A stretch of DNA of 50,946 bases from a virus, in IMG/VR virus record IMGVR_UViG_3300005265_000006, positions 1-50,946 of that record; one strand, written 5' to 3'. Below are positions 26,289 through 33,845 of this stretch, in pieces. The notes under the pieces were generated by a model that ran no database searches, was not told the DNA's origin, and was given only the letters and a program-made list of their open reading frames with translations. Each line of letters starts with the position of its first letter. Position 1 is the stretch's first letter. A program made the position numbers and the translations under genes.

Positions 26289-27792
26289 CTATCCTTAACC
26301 TCCTTACTAATGATTCAATATCTTCTTTTATTATATCTTTTTCCGTAAATCTAATATCCTCAACAAGTCCTTTAAACTCATAATCTGTTCTATCTTCGAT
26401 ACCAGATCTGATGAAAGCAACCTTCTTTAACCAACAAGCGCCACATTTTCCGCATTGTTTCTCACCTCCTCTATCACATGACCAAGCCAACTCATAAGGA
26501 ACACCAAGATAACTTCCTAATTTAACAACTTCTGGTTTCATCAAATTACCAAGAACCATCTTAACTTTAGGTCTACTCAAAGTTCCAAAATCACTAACAT
26601 AATTCATTGCTCTAAAAAACGAAACTGAATTATCAGGATATGCACCTTCTTCTTCTAATGTAAAACCATTATATATCTCTGAATAACCTTCTGCCTCCGC
26701 AAGGCCCATTAAGATAGATAACATAATCAAATTCCTTGCTGGTGTCCAACACACAGTAGATTTAAGACCTTCTCTATAAGCATCTGGTGGTTCCAGATTA
26801 CTATCTGTCAAAACAGAAGCACCAAAATCTTTGAAAAAATCTAAATCTATAAATTTAACTGGAACCTTCAAATCTTCTGCTATTAAACTAACTGCCTCTT
26901 TCTCTCTTTCTTGACTCTTCTGTCCTATATTAAAATGTACTAATAAAACATCTTTCTTTTCTATCTTCTTTGCAACATACGCCGCGGTTGTTGAATCAAC
27001 CCCACCAGATGCAAGAACTATAACCTTATTTTTATCTTTCTTTGGAAGATAAGAAATATAGTAAGGTTCAAATCTATATTTCTCAATATCTCCTTTCTCA
27101 GATATATTGACCTTATATATCGTAAACTGTTCAAGTTCTCCCCACCAAAAATCCTCCCAAACCATGATATTCATTTCTCCTAATAATCTATGTAATTCAT
27201 CAACATCCGATACTCCAAAATATCCTTTGCCACAAACATAACCATGAGCCAAAGGTTTAAAATCTCTAACAAGATACAAAACATTACTTGTTATATCATA
27301 TACTATATACGCACTACCACCAGACACCATACTTAAAACATGTTTGAAATCAAAATCATATTTTTCCAACAATTTCTGAGTTACCTCTGAATCCAAATTT
27401 GTTTTAAATATAATATCTGGAAAATACTCTTTCTTTAATTCTTCATCATTTGCTACAACCCCATTATGAACAAGAACACTCTTATCAGAAACTAATGGCT
27501 GAATATCTTTCTCATCTATACTTGCTACTTCTGTCATGGGCTGTGCTCTGTTATTCCATATAACAAGCTTATCTTTACAACCATTATATCTACTAAGAAT
27601 ATCCAGAACCGCATCTATATTAGAACTGAAAGATCCTCTCGTTTTATACAACTCTAATATATCACGATTCTCCGTATCAATCAAAACAAAACCAAAAGCA
27701 TCTTTACCTCTCCTTTCTGTACTTAACATCAACCGTGTTACAAATACACTATCAAGACTCTCTTTAGCCCAATAAAAACCTATTCCACACAT
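26239..27792 (-). CDS. gat-queC: Gat-QueC: class II amidotransferase fused to QueC (archaeosine-type synthase)
   Basis: A 517-aa fusion. Residues 1-230 are a class II (Ntn) glutamine amidotransferase with catalytic Cys2 (MCGIG after Met removal), NNRAQP near 81-86 and VHNGVVAN near 108-115. Residues 257-500 are QueC, with P-loop SGGVDST at about 262-268 and the zinc set CDRGGEKQCGKCGAC. In archaea and in phage 9g, Gat-QueC is linked to turning preQ0 into archaeosine. Starting at ATG 27792 puts Cys at position 2, and GGAGGTGTTT is upstream; a GTG two codons earlier is not credible. This predicts dG+ in the phage DNA. Confidence 0.92.
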   Translation of the reverse strand: MCGIGFYWAKESLDSVFVTRLMLSTERRGKDAFGFVLIDTENRDILELYKTRGSFSSNIDAVLDILSRYNGCKDKLVIWNNRAQPMTEVASIDEKDIQPLVSDKSVLVHNGVVANDEELKKEYFPDIIFKTNLDSEVTQKLLEKYDFDFKHVLSMVSGGSAYIVYDITSNVLYLVRDFKPLAHGYVCGKGYFGVSDVDELHRLLGEMNIMVWEDFWWGELEQFTIYKVNISEKGDIEKYRFEPYYISYLPKKDKNKVIVLASGGVDSTTAAYVAKKIEKKDVLLVHFNIGQKSQEREKEAVSLIAEDLKVPVKFIDLDFFKDFGASVLTDSNLEPPDAYREGLKSTVCWTPARNLIMLSILMGLAEAEGYSEIYNGFTLEEEGAYPDNSVSFFRAMNYVSDFGTLSRPKVKMVLGNLMKPEVVKLGSYLGVPYELAWSCDRGGEKQCGKCGACWLKKVAFIRSGIEDRTDYEFKGLVEDIRFTEKDIIKEDIESLVRRLRIDERDKERFLEEVGRKR

Positions 27793-27820
27793 AAACACCT
27801 CCTACTTCATATATATGAAC

Positions 27821-28873
27821 TCAACCTCTATCCCCATTAACTCTTCTTACTACATCTAAATCAAATCTAAAATCACCCGTTTTCTCACTATAATCTAACA
27901 TCCAAATACACTCCCAAAAACAACCAGCACAAAACAACATTTCCTTGTATTTTCTATCTACAAATTCTTCCAACTTCTCTTTACTTCTCATTATATCAAA
28001 TATTGTAACTTTATAATCAACGAACTTTCTGTAAGCACAAACTCTCATACTACCATCAGAATCTATAGAAATCGAACCCATGCCATATATCCACTTATGT
28101 CTTTGTTCTACTCCATACAAATATATATCTCTAAAATATTCTTTAGGTGGTTGTATGTATTTACCCAAAGGAGAATCTATCATCTCTATTATCTCTTCCA
28201 ACTGTTTCTTAAGAACAACATCTCTTTTTGGAACAAAAAATTTCGAATATTCACTAAAAAAATCAAAATAATCCAAACCCTCTGGTTTGTAATGTAAAAC
28301 ATTTACATCAACAAATATTTCTTCAAAAGATAGTTTTCTAACTATACTACTAAGCTGATCCACATTGTAGTTAGCAAGAGTAAAAGTAGCAAAAACATCT
28401 CTAACACCTCTATTTTTCGCTTCAACTAATGCTTGATAAACTCTCTTTGATTTTCGTAAAGTTTCAACTGGTATTTTTCCATTCTGAAAAAAAGTATCTA
28501 CTGCACCAGAAACAGAAACAGTTACATCAAAAACCTCATGCATAAAACTCTTATCGATAGTTTCTGGAAATGATGTATAAAAATTATACAAATAACCTCT
28601 ACTGTTCATAAAATCCAGTATATCTAACAACTTTTCACCCATACTTAAAGGTTCATTACCAAGTATCAAGAAAAAACTAATTTCAAATTCTTCTTTCAAA
28701 TAATCAAGAATATCAAACCAATCTTTAGCACTTAATTCACCTTCTGGTTTTGCATCATCTTTTCTTATAGCACAATAAGGACATTTGTAAGGACAATATC
28801 TGTTAAAATACAATACAGCCACTGGTTTTTTTGGATAAAGAATACCTTTCTTTTCACAAATTTCTCTAACCAT
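27821..28873 (-). CDS. radical SAM enzyme with SPASM-like C-terminus, in the dpdA cluster
   Basis: 350 aa. The radical SAM motif is C27-x3-C31-x2-C34 (CPYKCPYC), followed by LGNEP (71-75) in the place of the usual GGEP. The C-terminal quarter has C279 (RVCAYRKF) and C315-x2-C318-x3-C322 (CAGCFWEC), the spacing expected of an auxiliary Fe-S (SPASM or twitch) domain. It is separate from QueE, which is encoded elsewhere. It lies between gat-queC and queC with an AAGGAGGTGAGTT site and is clearly part of the modification cluster. No known preQ0 or archaeosine step needs it, except that archaeal RaSEA also is a radical SAM enzyme. Substrate unknown. Confidence 0.85.
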   Translation of the reverse strand: MVREICEKKGILYPKKPVAVLYFNRYCPYKCPYCAIRKDDAKPEGELSAKDWFDILDYLKEEFEISFFLILGNEPLSMGEKLLDILDFMNSRGYLYNFYTSFPETIDKSFMHEVFDVTVSVSGAVDTFFQNGKIPVETLRKSKRVYQALVEAKNRGVRDVFATFTLANYNVDQLSSIVRKLSFEEIFVDVNVLHYKPEGLDYFDFFSEYSKFFVPKRDVVLKKQLEEIIEMIDSPLGKYIQPPKEYFRDIYLYGVEQRHKWIYGMGSISIDSDGSMRVCAYRKFVDYKVTIFDIMRSKEKLEEFVDRKYKEMLFCAGCFWECIWMLDYSEKTGDFRFDLDVVRRVNGDRG

Positions 28874-28913
28874 AACTCACCTCCTTATCTAAAACAAATA
28901 CAATTAACACACA

Positions 28914-29618
28914 TCACAACTTACCATATTTTCTGAATACATACTCCATTTCTTCTGCTCTTCTACCATGATATCTACCTTCTTTCCATTTCTTAAAATA
29001 ACTATCAAACACTTCACTCTTTCTTATATCATTCTCAAATTCCAATAAATACTCAAGATTATTAACGGAATAAGCCGTAAATAATCTAAAACAAGCAGGA
29101 CAATTACCACACATTTTTTCCTCCCCTCTAAAACAAGAATAAATATAATTCAATGCATCTGGTTCAATTTTTTCTATATACTTTACTTCATCTCCCTTTG
29201 TCATATTTTTCGTAAAACTATCTATAACAGGATTCTCATACTTTAACTTCAAAACCTCTGTTAATCTTCTTCTAAACTCCTCATTGTTATCATATATATT
29301 ATCACCATCTACATTACCTATTATAACAGTCTTATCTAAAGTATGTTCCATAGCATACAAAATATAATAAGCATTACGAAAAGGAATCTCACCGTCCTCT
29401 TTAACAATAAGATAAAAATTAAAAACACTTTCAACTACTAACAACTCCATACTATCAAAAAATCTATCATGCAATTCAATAACTCTTCTCTCCTGTACGT
29501 CAGAATAATCTACTCTTTCGTTAAAAAATATCAACTTCTTTTCCTTAACATCTTTTCTTTCTCTTAACATCAAAGCATTGGTAAAAGAATCTAATCCACC
29601 AGAAAATAATACTATCAT
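28914..29618 (-). CDS. queC: QueC-like 7-cyano-7-deazaguanine (preQ0) synthase
   Basis: 234 aa, PP-loop ATPase. SGGLDS at 6-11 binds ATP, PFRNAYYILYAM near 79-90 replaces the usual RN-x-LFL helix, and the zinc cysteines are C162, C170, C173 and C176 (CFRGEEKMCGNCPAC). The usual YPDCR segment is changed to IYDNNEEF, a feature shared in part with the Gat-QueC here (YPDN). QueC converts CDG to preQ0 with ATP and ammonia. It overlaps folE by four bases. It could instead be a variant with a changed product; the family call is firm, the exact reaction less so. Confidence 0.82.
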   Translation of the reverse strand: MIVLFSGGLDSFTNALMLRERKDVKEKKLIFFNERVDYSDVQERRVIELHDRFFDSMELLVVESVFNFYLIVKEDGEIPFRNAYYILYAMEHTLDKTVIIGNVDGDNIYDNNEEFRRRLTEVLKLKYENPVIDSFTKNMTKGDEVKYIEKIEPDALNYIYSCFRGEEKMCGNCPACFRLFTAYSVNNLEYLLEFENDIRKSEVFDSYFKKWKEGRYHGRRAEEMEYVFRKYGKL

Positions 29619-30208
29619 TTTAGAACTCCTTTATCTATCAATTTAAGAAACTCCTGTTTAACACTATCTTCGTAGAATATACCTCTCAAAGAAGTAGTTC
29701 TAACAATACTGTTTTCTTGCTTCACTCCTCTCATTATCATACAAAAATGTTGCGCCTCTATATAAACTCCAACTCCTTTTGGTTTCAACTTTTCAAATAA
29801 GTAATCTGCAATTTGTTCTGTCATCAATTCTTGTATCTGCGGTCTTTTTGCAATCCAATCTACAATTCTTGATATCTTAGATAGACCAATCACTTCCTCC
29901 TCTGGAATATATCCAACCCAAGCAATATATCTTATAGGAACTAAATGATGTGCACAAAGACTATATCCATCTGTTCTAACTACTATCATACCATCATAAG
30001 AAACATTACTATCACTATTAGGAAACAAACGCAAATCAGGCTCTTCTGTAACTATACCTCTAAATAACTCTTTTTCAAACATCCTCACTACTCTTTCAGG
30101 AGTATCTTTCAACTGAGGATCATTTAAATCAATACCAAAAGATTCAAGAAATTCTCTTACCAACCCAACTCTATAACTAAATTTATCATCTTTTTTTAAT
30201 GTAAACAT
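29615..30208 (-). CDS. folE: GTP cyclohydrolase I FolE
   Basis: Makes 7,8-dihydroneopterin triphosphate from GTP, the entry step to 7-deazaguanines (and folate). The zinc ligands C85, H88 and C156 are present (CAHHLVP; AQHFCMIMRG), as are DTPERVVRMF (35-44) and IGLSKISRIVDW. Length 197 is slightly short of the E. coli enzyme (222) but complete. It heads the modification cluster, directly after the Cys-rich 435-residue gene, with AAAGGAGGAACAAACG before the ATG. Confidence 0.95.
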   Translation of the reverse strand: MFTLKKDDKFSYRVGLVREFLESFGIDLNDPQLKDTPERVVRMFEKELFRGIVTEEPDLRLFPNSDSNVSYDGMIVVRTDGYSLCAHHLVPIRYIAWVGYIPEEEVIGLSKISRIVDWIAKRPQIQELMTEQIADYLFEKLKPKGVGVYIEAQHFCMIMRGVKQENSIVRTTSLRGIFYEDSVKQEFLKLIDKGVLK

Positions 30209-30229
30209 CGTTTGTTCCTCCTTTCTTTT

Positions 30230-31537
30230 CTATTTCTTCATAAACTTTTCTTCAAAGAATTTTTTAACACCATCACCTCTAACCACAATATAGTACTTTG
30301 TCACTGACACTTTAAACTTACCAAACAATTTTAACACCTGTTTCTTCAATTTCTCATTGTACTTCCAAAATTCTACCTTATCTTTATTTTTGAACATAAG
30401 AACAAAGTAATCTTCAAAAATAATCTTGTATTTATCTTCCATTTCTCTTATTTCATATTTTTCATTTAACTCCACTTCTATCTTACCTGTTTTCTTTTCT
30501 TCTTTAACCTCTTTTTTTCTTGGTTTCCTTTCAGAAATATTTTCGGAAAAAGATTCTCCAAAAGTATCCTGTGTATAACATTTACATAAATCTTTTAAAT
30601 AACAATTTCTACATTGTTCATCTACCCCAGAATGAAAACCAAAACAATCTACAACCAACTCTATTTTATCCGAATTAACAGCCAATCTCTCTACTAAATT
30701 TAGTTCATCTTCCTCTTTCTGTTGTAAAACTTCTTTCAAATCTTTCAGTCCTTTAACCTCTATTCCTTCTTTTTGTAATTCATGTTGTAAAAATCTAAAC
30801 TTACTGAATGAAAAAACATCTTTCGGACTTCTACCGTAAAGATAAACATTTTGAAAATAACTACTTGCTACCATACATTCCTCCTTCAGATCGCAATCCT
30901 TACATTCAATTTCATCATATGCTCTTGCAAAACAATCAACATCGGATTCTGCAACTCCACTATCAACATTACTTTCGATGTATGAAGTAAACTTATTACT
31001 TTTACCTTTTCCCTTATACATAAGATTATACCACCAAATTTCATTTTTTGTTAACATATCAACCTCCTTCTTTTTCCTCTTTCTTTTATAAAAACTATCC
31101 CTCTTATTCTCTAAAACCATTGAAACAACTTCTAATATTTCATCCGCTCTTTTTTTAAAGACTCTCCTTAATCCTTTCAAACTAATTGAATGTGTCCTCA
31201 AATACTCTATTTCTTCATCAGTAAGCACAATATTATTGCCTTTACAACTTTCTTCGTATTTCGTTACATCAACCCCATATCCCGATTCACTGAATAATAC
31301 CTCAAAATTCTGTGCGGTTCTACATTTTCTGAATTCATCTCTAACTCTATTGACAAAACTCATAAGAAAATACTTCTTATTGTCTTTCTTCGAATCTCGT
31401 TCTGCATGTCTTACAAAATCACTGTAAGAGAGAAACATCATTGAGACTAACTCATCTCTACTGAAACCTAATTTCATCAATCTGGACACTGTTCTTTGAA
31501 CATACTCATCTTCATAAATTTCACTAAAAGAGATCAT
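30230..31537 (-). CDS. Cys-rich protein with possible sigma-like N-terminus, 435 aa
   Basis: Not a recognised family. Residues 10-75 (LMKLGFSRDELVSMMFLSYSDF, then VNRVRDEFRKC) resemble sigma region 2 helices. Two copies of a Cys module follow: CFARAYDEIECKDCDLKEEC (about 203-222) and CFGFHSGVDEQCRNCYLKDLC (about 300-320), pattern CF-x(8,9)-C-x2-C-x5-C. The same module occurs in the gp32-like SSB tail. The C-terminus (about 360-435) is a beta-alpha domain with a basic end. It lies between the clamp-loader gp62-like gene and folE. A replication or transcription-linking role is inference. AAAAGGAGGTTAA precedes the ATG. Confidence 0.6.
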   Translation of the reverse strand: MISFSEIYEDEYVQRTVSRLMKLGFSRDELVSMMFLSYSDFVRHAERDSKKDNKKYFLMSFVNRVRDEFRKCRTAQNFEVLFSESGYGVDVTKYEESCKGNNIVLTDEEIEYLRTHSISLKGLRRVFKKRADEILEVVSMVLENKRDSFYKRKRKKKEVDMLTKNEIWWYNLMYKGKGKSNKFTSYIESNVDSGVAESDVDCFARAYDEIECKDCDLKEECMVASSYFQNVYLYGRSPKDVFSFSKFRFLQHELQKEGIEVKGLKDLKEVLQQKEEDELNLVERLAVNSDKIELVVDCFGFHSGVDEQCRNCYLKDLCKCYTQDTFGESFSENISERKPRKKEVKEEKKTGKIEVELNEKYEIREMEDKYKIIFEDYFVLMFKNKDKVEFWKYNEKLKKQVLKLFGKFKVSVTKYYIVVRGDGVKKFFEEKFMKK

Positions 31538-31997
31538 TTAACCTCCTTTTCTTAGTGTTTCTCTTTTCAGTTGTATCCTCCTCTACATAATATCTCCTCA
31601 GTTTCTGCTTGTCCTCAAAACCAAACTTCATAATATAATACTCAATTTCTTTCAAAAAATTCGAATAAAAAACTTTGAAATCATTTTTTGACAATTTCAG
31701 ATACTTTCTAACCCTTTCCTCAAATCTATCCACATAATCAGAACGACTTATCCTTTCTTTCTTCAAAATATTTATGTATTTAGAATAACCACTCAACAAA
31801 GAAAAAGTAACAAGATACTGTAATCTTTTATCTAACTTAAAAATAGAAAAACGATTCAAATATTCAACTAAAGGTAACAAACTATCCTCCATTGAAAAGA
31901 ATCTATTCAAAGTATACTGGTTATACTCTTTTAATTCTGAATCATCATACTCTGCTTTAAGTATAGAGTTCATTAACTGAAATATATTTCTTCTCAT
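31524..31997 (-). CDS. 62: clamp loader small subunit (gp62-like)
   Basis: 157 aa. The N-terminal half has the pattern of gp62 in T4-like phages: YTLNRFFSMEDSLLPLVEYLNR, then FKLDKRLQYLVTF, then a basic YSKYINILKKE segment. A helical C-terminus and a basic tail follow. With the RFC-like large subunit two genes upstream and the clamp before it, the order 45-44-62 is as in T4. Its ribosome binding site is weak (TAGAGA), and it overlaps the 74-residue gene by four bases. Assignment rests on the pattern plus synteny. Confidence 0.72.
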   Translation of the reverse strand: MRRNIFQLMNSILKAEYDDSELKEYNQYTLNRFFSMEDSLLPLVEYLNRFSIFKLDKRLQYLVTFSLLSGYSKYINILKKERISRSDYVDRFEERVRKYLKLSKNDFKVFYSNFLKEIEYYIMKFGFEDKQKLRRYYVEEDTTEKRNTKKRRLNDLF

Positions 31998-32218
31998 TTC
32001 TCTAACATTTGAGAAACTTTTTCAATTCCCTTATTCAACTGTTTTTCTACCTGTTCCCATAGTTCTTCAAAAACATCATCTACTTTCTCATCATCATCCA
32101 AAGGTCTTGATACAAAAGGTTCAAATTTAAAAAAATTACCATCACCCAACGATAGAGTCATAGAACATCTTAAACCAACAATCTTCTTACCAAACAGTTC
32201 CAAAACAAACTTTTCCAT
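31994..32218 (-). CDS. small protein, 74 aa
   Basis: Sits between the two clamp-loader genes and overlaps gp62-like by four bases. The N-terminal half is beta-like (KFVLELFGKKIVGLRCSMTL), then an acidic helix (DDDEKVDDVFEELWEQVEKQL). T4 has the RNA-polymerase-binding RpbA gene between 45 and 44, but there is no sequence case for equivalence. AGGAGGTTGTT precedes the ATG. Function unknown. Confidence 0.6.
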   Translation of the reverse strand: MEKFVLELFGKKIVGLRCSMTLSLGDGNFFKFEPFVSRPLDDDEKVDDVFEELWEQVEKQLNKGIEKVSQMLEK

Positions 32219-32227
32219 AACAACCTC

Positions 32228-33088
32228 CTATAAATATTCAAAAAGTTTAAGAACCATTCCTATAAAGTTTATCATAGGATCAACAACAAAATAAGACCTA
32301 TACATATACTCAGAGATAAGTATAAGTATTTCTGGTTTATTCATCTCAAAAAATTTCTCAAAAAGATTTTTATACAAAACATTATAATCCACACTGTAAT
32401 TTATCAAAACCTTTCTTATCTTCTTCAAATCTTTACTCTTTATCAAATCAAAAATAACATCAGATACTGTATCCATAATCTGTATATCATCCTGTAACTT
32501 ACCATCTTTAACATTAAACTGTAATACATTCACCATCCTTCTTATATCTGGATAACAATTATCAATTATAGATAAAATTAATTCCTCATCGTACTCAACC
32601 TCTTCACTATCTAATATATATTTCAATCTCTTCAAAATATCCTTCGGTTTCGCAGGATGAAATTCTATAAGCGTAGTTCTGGACCTCAAAGGTTCTATTA
32701 TTTTACCTACATAATTTGCCGTAAAAATAAATCTCGTATTAAAATGATATAATTCCATTAATCTCCTCAACGAATCTTGCGCATCACTGGTCAAACCATC
32801 TGCCTCATCAAGAAGGATTATCTTCAATTTATCACTTTTCATTCTTGCAAAATCCTTGACCTTATTTCTTATAACATCGATACCTCTTTCATCAGAAGAA
32901 TTCAACTCTAAAAGTACACTATCTAACTTATCTGCTATTATTCTCGCAGTGGTAGTTTTACCAACACCTGGAGGCCCAACAAATAAGAAATGTGGTATAT
33001 CACCTTTTTCTACAATTTCTTCTATACCAGGTTTCAAACCCACCACATCCTTAAATTCTCTTGGTCTGTACTTCTCAACCCATATCAT
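32228..33088 (-). CDS. 44: RFC-like clamp loader large subunit (gp44-like)
   Basis: AAA+ ATPase that opens and loads the sliding clamp. MIWVEKYRP at the start is the RFC box, Walker A is GPPGVGKT (38-45), Walker B is ILLDEADG, sensor 1 lies near FTANY, and LRSRTT is the arginine-finger (SRC-type) region. The sequence looks closer to archaeal/eukaryotic RFC small subunits than to T4 gp44 (for example ELNSSDERGIDVIRNKVK). Length 286 is a little short of T4 gp44 (319). The start has GGAGATATAATT upstream and follows the clamp gene by two bases. Confidence 0.92.
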   Translation of the reverse strand: MIWVEKYRPREFKDVVGLKPGIEEIVEKGDIPHFLFVGPPGVGKTTTARIIADKLDSVLLELNSSDERGIDVIRNKVKDFARMKSDKLKIILLDEADGLTSDAQDSLRRLMELYHFNTRFIFTANYVGKIIEPLRSRTTLIEFHPAKPKDILKRLKYILDSEEVEYDEELILSIIDNCYPDIRRMVNVLQFNVKDGKLQDDIQIMDTVSDVIFDLIKSKDLKKIRKVLINYSVDYNVLYKNLFEKFFEMNKPEILILISEYMYRSYFVVDPMINFIGMVLKLFEYL

Positions 33089-33090
33089 AA

Positions 33091-33807
33091 TTATATCTCC
33101 ACTGTTACCGTACTGACATGTCCTATAAAAACATAACCTTCACCTTCTTCTCTTATAGACACCATATTCTCGTCGATATTCATATCTACTTTACTCTCCT
33201 GAATATTTCTAACTACTTCAATAAATTCATTTGAAACAAAAACCTCTGGAACTTCTATATCTATTTTCTTTATAACACCTTCTATAACATCTCTTTCTCC
33301 AGCTCTATACTTCAAAACACCATCTTCTGTAAATAGTTTCATATACTCCGCAGAAACATAAGAATATGATTTTATTGTATCTTTCAATAAATCAGTCTCT
33401 ATTTCCTTGATTTTAAAATCTACATCTTTCTTAACAATAAAAGTTTTATCAAAATACTGTTCATCAATAAGAAATACATTAACTTTTTTCTTATCATCAT
33501 GTAAAATTATCTTCATATCCTCATCATCATAAGTTATAGACACATCCGAAAAAAGATTCAGATACTTAACGAACATATTAATATCATGGACAATAACAGA
33601 AAACGGTTTCTTAACCGAATACTCCAACACGTTCTCATTCTTATCAGTTACAATTAACTGAAGTATCTTACTCCTGTCTTTACTACCCTGTTCGATTCTT
33701 ATTCTGTTCTTATCAAAATTTATCATAACCTCCTCAAAACCAGAACCAACAAGTTTGGAAAAATATTTCTTTATCTCCGAGTCAAAAGATATCTTAACAT
33801 CTTTCAC
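33091..33807 (-). CDS. 45: sliding clamp (PCNA/gp45-like)
   Basis: 238 aa, near T4 gp45 (228). Alternating beta strands and short helices match the two-domain PCNA fold, with a connecting loop around EIETDLLKDTIKSYSYVS in the middle. Immediately upstream of the clamp loader genes, which makes the call firm despite low motif content. The start is GTG (33807) with AAAAGGAGGTGAATT before it. In T4-like phages the clamp also activates late transcription with gp55, and a sigma-like factor is present in this window. Confidence 0.85.
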   Translation of the reverse strand: MKDVKISFDSEIKKYFSKLVGSGFEEVMINFDKNRIRIEQGSKDRSKILQLIVTDKNENVLEYSVKKPFSVIVHDINMFVKYLNLFSDVSITYDDEDMKIILHDDKKKVNVFLIDEQYFDKTFIVKKDVDFKIKEIETDLLKDTIKSYSYVSAEYMKLFTEDGVLKYRAGERDVIEGVIKKIDIEVPEVFVSNEFIEVVRNIQESKVDMNIDENMVSIREEGEGYVFIGHVSTVTVEI

Positions 33808-33824
33808 AATTCACCTCCTTTTCT

Positions 33825-33836
33825 TATAAAAACTAA
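33825..33836 (-). promoter_or_regulatory. leader element upstream of clamp gene (shared with ssb leader)
   Basis: The clamp leader on the minus strand reads TTAGTTTTTATAAG and then the AGGAGG site. The ssb leader has the same TTAGTTTTTAT in the same place. It may be a shared control element for two abundant replication proteins, or chance in AT-rich sequence. Confidence 0.25.
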
Positions 33837-33845
33837 CCAACTCTT

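Noticed and set aside
27821-28873. Second QueE
   Set aside because: QueE is clearly encoded at 7997-8695; this protein is longer, has LGNEP in place of TGGEP and has extra C-terminal cysteines that QueE lacks.
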